Assembly: GCA_964462985.1 (NCBI GenBank)
Contig: CAYXAA010000009.1
Location: forward strand, 1-64,000
DNA: 64,000 nt
Origin: CAYXAA01 sp964462985
Lineage (GTDB): Bacteria > Pseudomonadota > Alphaproteobacteria > Rhizobiales > Stappiaceae
Reading direction: 5' to 3'
Positions 44,803-53,646 of this stretch are shown here, in pieces. Numbering within the stretch: position 1 is the first letter of the stretch; each line of letters opens with the position of its first letter. Under the pieces are notes generated by a model. It was not told where the DNA came from, did no database searches, and saw nothing but the letters and a program-made list of their open reading frames with translations. A program made the translations under genes and the position numbers.

Positions 44803-45921
44803 ATGGGACTGACCGTGCTGCTCAGCGCCGGAGGGACCGGAGGCCATCTGTTTCCCGCACAGGCGCTTGCCGTCGAGCTCGACCGCCGTGGCCACAGCGT
44901 CGATCTGGCGACGGACGTACGGGCAGATCAGTACGGCGTCCGATTTCCGGCTCGTGCGGTGCACATCGTCGCCTCGGAGACCGTGCGCGGCCGTTCGCCG
45001 TTTTCGCTCGCCCGCACCGGCCTCGTCCTGGCGCGCGGGACGCTGCAGGCGATGCGGACGATCGGACGGATCGGCGCCGACATCGTCGTCGGCTTCGGCG
45101 GCTATCCGACGCTGCCACCAGTCGCCGCCGCCGCGCTCAAGGGCGTGCCGATCATCCTGCACGAGGGCAATGCGGTCATGGGACGTGCGAACCGCTTGCT
45201 GGCGCGGCGGGCGACGGCGATTGCGACGGGATTCCAGATCGGCGACCTCGGTGCGCGGCTCGCCGAGCGCATCGTCGTGACGGGAAATCCGGTGCGAGAG
45301 GCCGTGCTGCAGGCAGCGCGGCCGTATCAGGCGGCCGATGACGGCGCGTCGTTTCATCTCCTGGTCTTTGGCGGATCACAGGGTGCGCGGTTCTTCTCCG
45401 AAGCGCTGCCGCCGGCCGTGGCGGCGATGGCACCCGGCCAACGGGCCCGGCTCCGGCTGACCCAGCAGTGCCGGGCCGAGGACCTGGAGCGCGTGCGACT
45501 TGCCTATGCGAAGCTGGGCGTTGTGGCCGACCTCGCACCGTTCTTCACCGACATGGCCGAGCGGATCGCGTCGGCCCATCTCGTGATCTGCCGATCGGGC
45601 GCCTCGACCGTGTCGGAGCTCGCCGTCATCGGCCGGCCATCGATCCTTGTTCCGCTTCCCCATGCGCTCGACAACGATCAGGGCGCCAACGCCGCCGTGC
45701 TGGAGAGTGCCGGCGGTGCCCTTCCCATTGCGCAGAGCGCGCTGTCTCCCGAGCGGCTGGCGACGATGCTCGAAGACCTCATGTCGGATCCGCACCGGCT
45801 GGCCGCGATGGCCGCGGCCGCACGCGAGGTCGGCCGGCCCGATGCGGTCGGGCGCCTCGCCGATCTTGTCGAGCGTGTCGCGACGGAAGCAGGAAAGAAC
45901 AATAAAGGAGAACGCCCATGA
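44803..45921 (+). CDS. murG: UDP-GlcNAc:lipid I N-acetylglucosaminyltransferase
   Basis: A 372-residue peripheral membrane glycosyltransferase (GT28) that converts lipid I to lipid II. The first glycine loop LSAGGTGGHLFPAQALA, GFGGYPTLPPVAAA, the second loop LVFGGSQGARFFSEALP, and the UDP-GlcNAc site CRSGASTVSELAVIGRPSILVPLPHALDNDQ are all visible. ATG 44803 is at the domain start; the frame is open upstream inside ftsW. It overlaps murC by ATGA. Confidence 0.96.
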   Translation: MGLTVLLSAGGTGGHLFPAQALAVELDRRGHSVDLATDVRADQYGVRFPARAVHIVASETVRGRSPFSLARTGLVLARGTLQAMRTIGRIGADIVVGFGGYPTLPPVAAAALKGVPIILHEGNAVMGRANRLLARRATAIATGFQIGDLGARLAERIVVTGNPVREAVLQAARPYQAADDGASFHLLVFGGSQGARFFSEALPPAVAAMAPGQRARLRLTQQCRAEDLERVRLAYAKLGVVADLAPFFTDMAERIASAHLVICRSGASTVSELAVIGRPSILVPLPHALDNDQGANAAVLESAGGALPIAQSALSPERLATMLEDLMSDPHRLAAMAAAAREVGRPDAVGRLADLVERVATEAGKNNKGERP

Positions 45922-47336
45922 AGATGCCGCAGGATATCGGCCCGGTCCATTTCGTCGGTATCGGCGGCATCGGCATGAGCGGCATCGCAGAGGTGCTGGC
46001 CACACTGGGCTATACGGTGCAGGGGTCCGATGTTTCGGAAAGCGCGAACGTCAAGCGTCTGCGCGAGAAGGGGATAAGCGTGACGGTCGGTCATGCGGCC
46101 GAGAACCTCGGACAGGCCCGGGTTGTGGTGGTCTCGTCGGCAATCAAACGCGACAATCCGGAACTGGTTGCCGCCCGCGCCAGGTTCCTGCCGGTCGTGC
46201 GCCGGGCCGAAATGCTGGCCGAGTTGATGCGCTTCAAGCATGCGATCGCTGTGGGCGGCACCCACGGCAAGACGACCACGACCTCGATGATCGCCGCACT
46301 GCTGGATGCCGGCGGTCTCGATCCAACGGTCATCAACGGCGGCATCATCAACGCTTATGGCACCAACGCCCGGATGGGGCAGGGCGACTGGATGGTGGTC
46401 GAGGCGGACGAAAGCGACGGCACGTTTGTCAAGCTGCCGGCCGACGTCGCCGTCGTCACCAACATCGACCCCGAGCACCTCGACCACTACGGCAGCTTCG
46501 ATGCTGTGCGCGGTGCCTTTCACCAGTTCGTCGAGAATGTTCCGTTCTACGGATTCGCAGTGATGTGCCTTGATCATCCGGACGTCCAGACCCTGGTCGG
46601 GCGTATCGAGGACCGTCAGGTCGTGACTTATGGCGAGAACCGGCAGGCCGACGTCCGTTTCTTCGACGTGGCCTCCAATGGCGGCAAATCGGTCTTCAGT
46701 GTGGAGATGCGCGACCGCGTCACGGGCCGCAGCGACGCGATTTCCGGCCTGATCCTGCCGATGCCGGGTCGCCACAACGTGTCGAACGCCTCTGCCGCCA
46801 TTGCCGTTGCCTGGAAACTCGGCATCGACACCGAGTCCATTCGCCGCGGGCTCGCCGGATTCGGCGGCGTCAAGCGTCGCTTCACCCACACCGGCCAGTC
46901 CGGCGGTATCGACGTCTTTGACGACTACGGTCATCACCCGGTCGAGATCCGCGCCGTGCTGGCCGCGGCCCGCGGTGCGGCCAGCGGCAAGGTGGTGGCC
47001 GTGGTCCAGCCCCACCGTTACACGCGGCTGCAAAGCCTGTTTGACGATTTTTGCGCCTGCTTCAACGACGCCGACCATGTCATCGTCGCACCGGTCTATC
47101 CAGCGGGCGAGCAGCCGATCGAAGGCGCGGACGCCGAGCATCTCGCTTCCGGCCTGCGCGCCCGTGGCCACCGCAGCGTCCACACGATCGAGGGGCCGCA
47201 GGAGCTGGCCAGGTGCGTCGCTGCTCTCGCCGAGCCGGGGGACTACGTCATCTGTCTCGGCGCCGGCTCGATCAGCCAATGGGCCTATTCGTTGCCGGGC
47301 GAACTGGACGTGCTGCGCGGGGGTCCGCAGGCATGA
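45918..47336 (+). CDS. murC: UDP-N-acetylmuramate--L-alanine ligase
   Basis: A 472-residue Mur ligase that adds the first residue, L-alanine, to UDP-MurNAc. Motifs: VHFVGIGGIGMSGIAEVL, ATP loop VGGTHGKTTTTSMIA, VVEADESDGTF, NIDPEHLDHYG, DDYGHHPVEI and VVQPHRYTRL. GGAG lies 7 bases before the ATG, which overlaps the murG TGA. Its own TGA overlaps the murB ATG. Confidence 0.97.
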   Translation: MKMPQDIGPVHFVGIGGIGMSGIAEVLATLGYTVQGSDVSESANVKRLREKGISVTVGHAAENLGQARVVVVSSAIKRDNPELVAARARFLPVVRRAEMLAELMRFKHAIAVGGTHGKTTTTSMIAALLDAGGLDPTVINGGIINAYGTNARMGQGDWMVVEADESDGTFVKLPADVAVVTNIDPEHLDHYGSFDAVRGAFHQFVENVPFYGFAVMCLDHPDVQTLVGRIEDRQVVTYGENRQADVRFFDVASNGGKSVFSVEMRDRVTGRSDAISGLILPMPGRHNVSNASAAIAVAWKLGIDTESIRRGLAGFGGVKRRFTHTGQSGGIDVFDDYGHHPVEIRAVLAAARGAASGKVVAVVQPHRYTRLQSLFDDFCACFNDADHVIVAPVYPAGEQPIEGADAEHLASGLRARGHRSVHTIEGPQELARCVAALAEPGDYVICLGAGSISQWAYSLPGELDVLRGGPQA

Positions 47337-48289
47337 GCTTTCCCGACCTTGTCGTGGAACTCGGGCTCGACGTCTCCGGGATCCGGGGCAAGCTGACCGC
47401 CAATCAGCCGCTTTCTGCGATCACCTGGTTCCGCGTCGGCGGGCCGGCGCAGCTCCTGTTTCAGCCGGCCGATACCGCTGACCTTGCCGCATTTCTGAAG
47501 ATCCTGCCGCCGGAGATTCCGGTGCTGCCGATCGGCCTTGGTTCGAACCTTCTGGTGCGAGACGGCGGCATCGAGGGCGTTGTTGTCCGTCTCGGAGGCC
47601 GTGGCTTCGGCGAGATCGTGGTCGAGCACGATGGCGTTACCATTCGCGCGGGGGCTGCCGTGCCGGACAAGCGCCTGTCGGAAGAGGCGGCCAAGGCAGG
47701 TATCGGCGGCTTTGCCTTCTTTGCCGGAATTCCCGGCGCTGTCGGCGGAGCGCTCCGCATGAATGCCGGGGCACATGGCGTCGAAACCCGCGAGCGCATG
47801 GTGGATCTCGTCGCTGTAACCCGCGCCGGCGAGATCGTGCGGCTCACCAACGCGGATCTCGAATACAGCTACCGCCACTCCGGGCAGCCGGCCGACACGA
47901 TCTTCACAGAAGGGCGGTTTCGCGGCGCGAAGTCCGATGTGGCGGTGATCCGCCGCGAGATGGCCGCGGTGATCGAGCATCGCGAAAAGGCTCAGCCGAT
48001 CCGCGAGAAGACCGGTGGTTCGACCTTCAAGAACCCGGACGGCCATTCGGCCTGGAAGCTGATCGACCGGGCCGGATGCCGGGGGTTGCAGATCGGCGGC
48101 GCCCGCATGTCCGACATGCACTGCAACTTCATGATCAATACCGGCAATGCCACCGCTGCGGACCTGGAGCGGCTTGGCGAGACGGTGCGCGAGCGGGTGT
48201 TCGCCGCAACGGGCGTTCGGCTCGAGTGGGAAATCAAGCGTCTCGGCATATTCGGGGCGACGGGAACGGTCGCAGAAGCGGTAGCCTGA
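47333..48289 (+). CDS. murB: UDP-N-acetylenolpyruvoylglucosamine reductase
   Basis: A 318-residue FAD enzyme that reduces the enolpyruvyl group to give UDP-MurNAc with NADPH. The FAD domain has TWFRVGGPAQLLFQP, VLPIGLGSNLLVRDGGI and FAFFAGIPGAVGGALRMNAGAHG. The C-terminal part has GGSTFKNPDGHSAWKLIDRAG and CNFMINTGNATA. ATG 47333 overlaps the murC stop. It is followed by about 100 AT-richer bases before ddl, the first sizeable gap since murE-murF. Confidence 0.96.
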   Translation: MSFPDLVVELGLDVSGIRGKLTANQPLSAITWFRVGGPAQLLFQPADTADLAAFLKILPPEIPVLPIGLGSNLLVRDGGIEGVVVRLGGRGFGEIVVEHDGVTIRAGAAVPDKRLSEEAAKAGIGGFAFFAGIPGAVGGALRMNAGAHGVETRERMVDLVAVTRAGEIVRLTNADLEYSYRHSGQPADTIFTEGRFRGAKSDVAVIRREMAAVIEHREKAQPIREKTGGSTFKNPDGHSAWKLIDRAGCRGLQIGGARMSDMHCNFMINTGNATAADLERLGETVRERVFAATGVRLEWEIKRLGIFGATGTVAEAVA

Positions 48290-48305
48290 GCGCGTCCTCG
48301 GCGGG

Positions 48306-48334
48306 TTAACAGCAAGTTTAAAGCGTTGGTTAAC
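48306..48334. promoter_or_regulatory. TTAA triad upstream of ddl-ftsQ-ftsA
   Basis: TTAA occurs at 48306, 48318 and 48330, spaced exactly 12 bases, twice as GTTAAC. The local sequence is AT-rich in a GC-rich cluster, so a promoter for ddl-ftsQA is likely here. CtrA sites need an 11-base step (TTAA-N7-TTAA), so this is at best an off-spaced CtrA-like array. Confidence 0.35.
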
Positions 48335-48391
48335 GATTTGTTGCCCATAGTCCCGCGTGGGGGCGCGAATCAGCCAACGAGTGGCGGGAAC

Positions 48392-49318
48392 ATGGCGAAA
48401 AAACACGTTGCGGTCTTGATGGGGGGCTGGTCTTCGGAACGACCGGTCAGCCTCAATACCGGCAACGGCTGCGCGGCCGCACTGGAGCGGGCGGGCTATC
48501 GGGTGACGCGGGTCGACGTGCAGCGCGATATCGCGTCGGTGCTCGACAAGCTTCGTCCCGACGTCGCATTCAACGCCTTACACGGACCGTTCGGTGAGGA
48601 CGGCTGCATTCAGGGCGTCCTGGAAATCCTTGGGATTCCCTATACCCATTCCGGCGTAGCCGCTTCGGCGCTTGCCATGGACAAGGCCAAGGCCAAGGCG
48701 GTGATGAAGGCCGCAGGCATTCCGGTGGCGGAGCATCGGCTCTTGCATCGCCTCGAGGCGGCGAAGCGCCACGCGATGAAGCCGCCCTATGTCGCCAAGC
48801 CCGTGCGCGAAGGCTCGTCCTTCGGCGTCCTGATCGTGCCGGAAGACGCCCCGCATCCGCCACAACAGCTGTTCGCTGACGACTGGCCCTACGGCGACAT
48901 CGTCATGGTCGAGCGCTACATCCCCGGCCGCGAGCTGACCTGTGCGGTGATGGGAGACGTCGCGCTCGGCGTGATCGAGATCGTGCCGGAAGGACACAGC
49001 TTCTACGACTATGATGCAAAATACGAAAAGGGAGGCTCCCGCCATGTCCTCCCGGCCGAAATTAAACCGTTTGTTTACCAAGAAGTACAGAAACTTACCC
49101 TGAGAGCACACTCGGCCCTCGGTTGCAGGGGCGTGACGCGGGCGGATTTTCGCTTCGACGATCGCGGCCTCGGCAACGGCGAGCTGATCTGCCTTGAAGT
49201 CAACACGCAGCCCGGCATGACGGAAACCTCGCTCGTGCCGGAGATCGCCGCCCACGCAGGGCATTCGTTCGAAGAGCTCGTCAGCTGGATGGTGGAGGAC
49301 GCAAGTTGCGGACGCTGA
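48392..49318 (+). CDS. ddl: D-alanine--D-alanine ligase
   Basis: A 308-residue ATP-grasp enzyme making D-Ala-D-Ala, the substrate of the MurF half upstream. Motifs: VLMGGWSSERPVSLNTG, FNALHGPFGEDGCIQGVLE, YTHSGVAASALAMDK, VAKPVREGSSFGV and CLEVNTQPGMTETSLVPE. The size fits DdlB. ATG 48392 follows GGCGGGA; the frame is open upstream to 48326 without similarity. A short AT-rich patch (about 49058-49105) differs from the codon usage around it but encodes a normal stretch. Confidence 0.96.
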   Translation: MAKKHVAVLMGGWSSERPVSLNTGNGCAAALERAGYRVTRVDVQRDIASVLDKLRPDVAFNALHGPFGEDGCIQGVLEILGIPYTHSGVAASALAMDKAKAKAVMKAAGIPVAEHRLLHRLEAAKRHAMKPPYVAKPVREGSSFGVLIVPEDAPHPPQQLFADDWPYGDIVMVERYIPGRELTCAVMGDVALGVIEIVPEGHSFYDYDAKYEKGGSRHVLPAEIKPFVYQEVQKLTLRAHSALGCRGVTRADFRFDDRGLGNGELICLEVNTQPGMTETSLVPEIAAHAGHSFEELVSWMVEDASCGR

Positions 49319-49338
49319 AGGGAAAACGGAGCGAGGAC

Positions 49339-50220
49339 ATGGTCCTGCCGATCGATGCGGCGTTGGCGCCGCGCGGTCGCGGCGTGCCGCGTCTGCACCG
49401 CCGTCCCCTGTGGCGTTCGGTCGGCAGACTGGCCCTCCTGCCTCAATGGATCGGGACTGCCGGTGCGCTCGGCTTTCTGGCGCTCACCCTCGGCTACGGC
49501 ATCGTGATTGGCGGCTACGGCCGGATGGTGGCCGAATCACTGACCGCCGCCGCCGGTTTCGAGATCGAGGCGGTCAAGCTTTCGGGTCAGCGCGAAACCA
49601 CGGAATTCCAAATTCTCGAGGCGCTCGAGATCCAGGCGGGCTCGTCGCTGGCGCTGTTCGACGCAGACGCCGCGCGCGAGCGGCTGCTGGCCAATCCGTG
49701 GGTGCGCGCCGCCTCGGTGATGAAACTCTATCCCGGCACGCTGCAGGTCGACATCGAGGAGCGCGAGCCTTTTGCGCTGTGGCAGCGCGGCGATGTCGTT
49801 TCGATCATCAATGCCGAGGGCAAGATCATTACTGACGACGTTGACGGTCGTTATGCCAACCTGCTGCTGGTGGTCGGCCACGGTGCGCAGTATCGCGCCG
49901 GCGAGATTCTGCGCAGCCTCGAAGCCGTTCCGGGTCTGCGCTCGCGCGTGCGCGCCGCGCGCCTGATCTCCGAGCGCCGCTGGGATCTGGTACTGGAGAA
50001 CGGCATCACCGTCCGCCTCCCCGAGCGGGACGTCGACCATGCGCTGAATGCCGTGATGCAGATGGACGCCGAAAGCGCCCTACTGTCGCGCGACATCGTC
50101 GCGGTCGACCTCCGGCTTCCCGATCGCGTCGTCGTGCGGCTGACCGAAGAAGCGGCGATGCGGCGAAAGGCGGCGATGAAGGCGCGGCCGAATGGCCGGC
50201 GCAGCGGAGCCGACACATGA
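49339..50220 (+). CDS. ftsQ: Cell division protein FtsQ
   Basis: A bitopic divisome protein of about 293 residues. A basic cytoplasmic tail is followed by one span (about residues 37-58), the POTRA domain (FEIEAVKLSGQRETTEFQILEALEIQ...) and the FtsQ beta domain with NPWVRAASVMKLYPGTLQVDIEEREPFALWQ. It links FtsL and partners to the divisome. I use ATG 49339 (GAGG close upstream). TTG 49306, behind GGAGG and overlapping the end of ddl, is an equally possible start giving 304 residues. It overlaps ftsA by ATGA. Confidence 0.94.
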   Translation: MVLPIDAALAPRGRGVPRLHRRPLWRSVGRLALLPQWIGTAGALGFLALTLGYGIVIGGYGRMVAESLTAAAGFEIEAVKLSGQRETTEFQILEALEIQAGSSLALFDADAARERLLANPWVRAASVMKLYPGTLQVDIEEREPFALWQRGDVVSIINAEGKIITDDVDGRYANLLLVVGHGAQYRAGEILRSLEAVPGLRSRVRAARLISERRWDLVLENGITVRLPERDVDHALNAVMQMDAESALLSRDIVAVDLRLPDRVVVRLTEEAAMRRKAAMKARPNGRRSGADT

Positions 50221-51536
50221 CGAGGGGCGCTCCGATCTATCTGCCGCGGATGCGACCGTTGCCAAGCCGCCGCGCCGTCGTGGTGTCCGTACTCGATGTC
50301 GGCTCGACCAAGGTGTGCTGCCTGATCGCCAAGCTGACGCCCCGCAGCGACGATGCCGTGCTGCCGGGCCGTAGCCATGCGATCGAGGTAATGGGCTATG
50401 GCTATCAACGCTCGCGCGGCATCAAGTCCGGCGTCGTCGTCGATATGGATGCCGCCGAACAGGCCATCCGCCTTGCCGTCGATGCGGCCGAACGCATGGC
50501 CGGTGTGACGGTGGAATCGCTGATCGCCAATGTGAGCTGCGGCCGGTTGAAGAGCGAGATCTATTCGGCAAGCGTCGATCTGGCGAGCGAAGCGGTGCTA
50601 GAGGCCGACATTCAGCGGGTTCTGGCCGCTGGCAGCGCGCATAACGTGCCGGAAGGCCGCGCGGTCATGCACGCCCTGCCGATCTCCTACGCCCTGGACG
50701 GCAATCGTGGCATCCGCGACCCCCGCGGCATGATGGGGCATCGACTCGGTGTCGACATGCAGGTCGTCACGGCCGAGGTGCCGCCGGTTCGCAATCTGGA
50801 ACTATCGGTCAACCGTGGACACCTGACCGTCGAGACCATGGTGGCCACGCCCTACGCCAGCGGCCTTTCGACCCTCGTCGACGATGAAGCCGAGCTCGGC
50901 GTCGCCTGCGTCGACATGGGTGGCGGCACGACCACGCTGTCGGTGTTCGTCGAAGGCCAGATGGTGCATCTCGACGCGATTGCCGTCGGCGGCCACCACG
51001 TGACCATGGATATCGCCCGGGCACTCTCGACCCGGCTGAGCGATGCGGAACGCATCAAGACACTGCAGGGCTCGGCCCTGCCGAGCGCGGCAGATGATCG
51101 CGATTTCCTGTCGGTGCCGCCGGTGGATGCGGAAGGAGACCTTCCCAATCAGGTGCCGCGCTCGATGTTGACCCGGGTGATCCGGCCGCGCGTCGAGGAG
51201 ATCCTGGAACTGGTGCGCGACCGGTTGGCGGCCTCGGGGTTTGCCGGCCGGGTCGGCAAGCGCGTCGTGCTGACGGGCGGCGCGAGCCAGCTGACCGGGC
51301 TCGGCGAAGTGGCGCGCCGAATACTCGGTCGCAACGTGCGGCTCGGGCGGCCGCTCGGTATCGCCGGTCTGCCGGAAGCGGCGAAGGGTCCCGCCTTCGC
51401 GGCTGCCGTCGGACTATTGATCTATCCGCAGGTGGCGCAGATCGAACAGTTTGAACCAAAGCACATGCGCAACCGATGGCTGACGGGGACCGGGTATCTT
51501 GCCCGCGTCGGCCAGTGGATCAGGGAAAGCTTCTGA
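50217..51536 (+). CDS. ftsA: Cell division protein FtsA
   Basis: A 439-residue actin-like ATPase that ties FtsZ filaments to the membrane. It has VSVLDVGSTKVCCLIAKL (phosphate 1), the SHS2-type 1C domain, VACVDMGGGTTTLSVFVEG (phosphate 2) and VVLTGGASQLTGLGEVA (adenosine motif). The amphipathic membrane-targeting helix is at the C terminus (GQWIRESF). The start ATG overlaps the ftsQ stop. About 100 bases separate it from ftsZ. Confidence 0.96.
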   Translation: MTRGAPIYLPRMRPLPSRRAVVVSVLDVGSTKVCCLIAKLTPRSDDAVLPGRSHAIEVMGYGYQRSRGIKSGVVVDMDAAEQAIRLAVDAAERMAGVTVESLIANVSCGRLKSEIYSASVDLASEAVLEADIQRVLAAGSAHNVPEGRAVMHALPISYALDGNRGIRDPRGMMGHRLGVDMQVVTAEVPPVRNLELSVNRGHLTVETMVATPYASGLSTLVDDEAELGVACVDMGGGTTTLSVFVEGQMVHLDAIAVGGHHVTMDIARALSTRLSDAERIKTLQGSALPSAADDRDFLSVPPVDAEGDLPNQVPRSMLTRVIRPRVEEILELVRDRLAASGFAGRVGKRVVLTGGASQLTGLGEVARRILGRNVRLGRPLGIAGLPEAAKGPAFAAAVGLLIYPQVAQIEQFEPKHMRNRWLTGTGYLARVGQWIRESF

Positions 51537-51635
51537 GGCGGGAGGCGTCTCGGACGGAGGGCCGGAAAACGGCAAGGATTGGACTGAGGGAAGTTGGGCG
51601 TTCCAGGAGGAAGCCCTGAGGGTCGCGAGGACGTT

Positions 51636-53390
51636 ATGACCATCAATTTGAAAATGCCCGACATTCAGGAGCTGAAGCCGAGAATCACGGTCTTCGGCGT
51701 CGGCGGCGCGGGCGGAAACGCCGTCAACAACATGATCCAGGCCGGCCTGCAGGGCTGTGACTTTGTCGTTGCCAATACCGACGCGCAGGCGCTCGCCATG
51801 AACCATGCCGAGCGTGTCATCCAGATGGGTGTCGCCGTCACGGAGGGCCTCGGCGCCGGGTCGCAGCCGGAAGTCGGCGCCGCGGCCGCGGAAGAGGTGA
51901 TCGACGAGATCAACGACCACCTGTCCGGCGCGCATATGGTGTTCATCACCGCCGGCATGGGTGGCGGCACCGGCACCGGCGCGGCACCGGTCATTGCGCG
52001 CGCGGCGCGCGAGATGGGCATCCTTACCGTCGGCGTGGTCACCAAGCCGTTCCAGTTCGAAGGCGCGCGGCGCATGCGCATGGCCGATTCCGGCATCATC
52101 GAGCTGCAGAAGAATGTCGACACGCTGATCGTGATCCCGAACCAGAACCTGTTCCGGATCGCGAATGCGCAGACAACCTTCGCCGACGCTTTCGCGATGG
52201 CGGACCAGGTGCTCTACTCGGGGGTCGCCTGCATCACTGACCTCATGGTCAAGGAAGGCCTCATCAACCTCGATTTTGCCGACGTGCGGTCGATCATGCG
52301 CGGCATGGGCAAAGCGATGATGGGCACTGGCGAGGCATCCGGCGAAAAGCGCGCCATGCAGGCGGCTGAGGCAGCGATCGCCAATCCGCTGCTCGACGAG
52401 ACGTCGATGAAGGGTGCTCGCGGACTGCTGATCTCGATCACGGGCGGCAACGATCTGACGCTGTTCGAGGTCGACGAAGCGGCCACTCGTATCCGCGAGG
52501 AAGTCGATCATGACGCCAACATCATTCTCGGCGCCACTTTCGACGAAAGCCTCGATGGCATCATCCGCGTTTCGGTCGTGGCGACTGGTATCGAAAAGGA
52601 GATCATCGACGAGAGCTCGCAGGCCGAACTCCGCATGACGGAGCTCACCCAGCGGCTGAACACGATGAACACCCCGGCCGAGCCGGCCCCGCGCCCGGTT
52701 CAGGTCAAGACGCAGCAGCCGGAGCGCCAGGCCGCGGCGCTTGAGCGTGAGCTCGAGATTCCCGCCCCGGTCGCCGCTGCGACCGATCCCGCGGTACAGA
52801 TCAAGCCGTTCTCGCCCGCGCCGGATCTCGGCGTTCACGAGCAATTGGCCGCCGATCTGGAAGACGAACTCACCAGCCTGCCGCGTGAGGAAGAGCCGGC
52901 CGTGGTCGAGCCGTACATCCCGCCGGTCGCTGCCGAGCCGGAGAGCCCGACGCGGATTCCACGGATGGAGGAGTTTCCGCCGGTGGCGCAGCGCGAGATG
53001 CGGGCACATCGCGGCGAAACCGAGGACGAGCACGAGGATCGCCGGCCGATGAGCCTCCTGCGCCGTCTGGCCAGCGGGCTGTCGCGCCGCGACGAACCGG
53101 CGGAGTTCGATGAGCCGGTGCACGAGCCGGTGCGCCCCGTGCAGGCCGACCCGCGTGCCGCCGTCGCCCCGCGGACCCAGCGGCCGCCGATGCCGCCGCA
53201 GCCGCGGCCGGCGCCCGCGCACCAGCCTCGGGCCCAGCAGCCGGCACCGCGGCCGGCGGCTCCGCGACCGCAGTCCCATGGCGCGGCCGGACAACTCGAC
53301 CTCACCGGCCGGCCGGCACCGCAGCCGCGGCCGGTCGCCGAAGAAGACCAGCTGGAGATCCCGGCTTTCCTGCGCCGTCAGGCCAACTGA
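51636..53390 (+). CDS. ftsZ: Cell division GTPase FtsZ
   Basis: A 584-residue tubulin-like GTPase forming the Z ring. The core (about 1-320) has FGVGGAGGNAVNNMI, the tubulin signature GGGTGTGA (about 107-115) and NLDFADV. Then comes a long Pro/Glu/Arg-rich linker of some 240 residues and the conserved C-terminal peptide DQLEIPAFLRRQ that binds FtsA and other tethers. Long linkers are usual in alphaproteobacteria. ATG 51636 has GAGG 6 bases upstream; the frame is open to 51594. A terminator-like hairpin follows. Confidence 0.97.
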   Translation: MTINLKMPDIQELKPRITVFGVGGAGGNAVNNMIQAGLQGCDFVVANTDAQALAMNHAERVIQMGVAVTEGLGAGSQPEVGAAAAEEVIDEINDHLSGAHMVFITAGMGGGTGTGAAPVIARAAREMGILTVGVVTKPFQFEGARRMRMADSGIIELQKNVDTLIVIPNQNLFRIANAQTTFADAFAMADQVLYSGVACITDLMVKEGLINLDFADVRSIMRGMGKAMMGTGEASGEKRAMQAAEAAIANPLLDETSMKGARGLLISITGGNDLTLFEVDEAATRIREEVDHDANIILGATFDESLDGIIRVSVVATGIEKEIIDESSQAELRMTELTQRLNTMNTPAEPAPRPVQVKTQQPERQAAALERELEIPAPVAAATDPAVQIKPFSPAPDLGVHEQLAADLEDELTSLPREEEPAVVEPYIPPVAAEPESPTRIPRMEEFPPVAQREMRAHRGETEDEHEDRRPMSLLRRLASGLSRRDEPAEFDEPVHEPVRPVQADPRAAVAPRTQRPPMPPQPRPAPAHQPRAQQPAPRPAAPRPQSHGAAGQLDLTGRPAPQPRPVAEEDQLEIPAFLRRQAN

Positions 53391-53417
53391 CGGCACGGAC
53401 ACCCTCGCTTCCCTCGC

Positions 53418-53443
53418 GGCGATCCGGTTACGGCCGGATCGCC
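53418..53443 (+). terminator. Terminator-like hairpin after ftsZ
   Basis: A perfect 10-bp stem (53418-53427 with 53434-53443) with loop TTACGG begins 27 bases after the ftsZ stop, followed by TGCCCTT. It marks the likely end of the dcw transcript. The AT-rich stretch after it (53455-53540) probably contains the lpxC promoter. Confidence 0.6.
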
Positions 53444-53646
53444 TGCCCTTCCGTCAATTAGAATTCGCTTTGAATATCAATATCTTTCGCCTTCTTTTAT
53501 CGTCACAAACCGTAACAAAGCTTTATTTCTTTCGACAATGTCCGTGCCTGTAATGTGGCGCCACATTCGGCCGGGTCCTCCGATTCCCTCAATCGGACGT
53601 TCGCGACTGTGGCCGGGCAGTGACCGCGTAAGGCAAAGGCAGGCAC

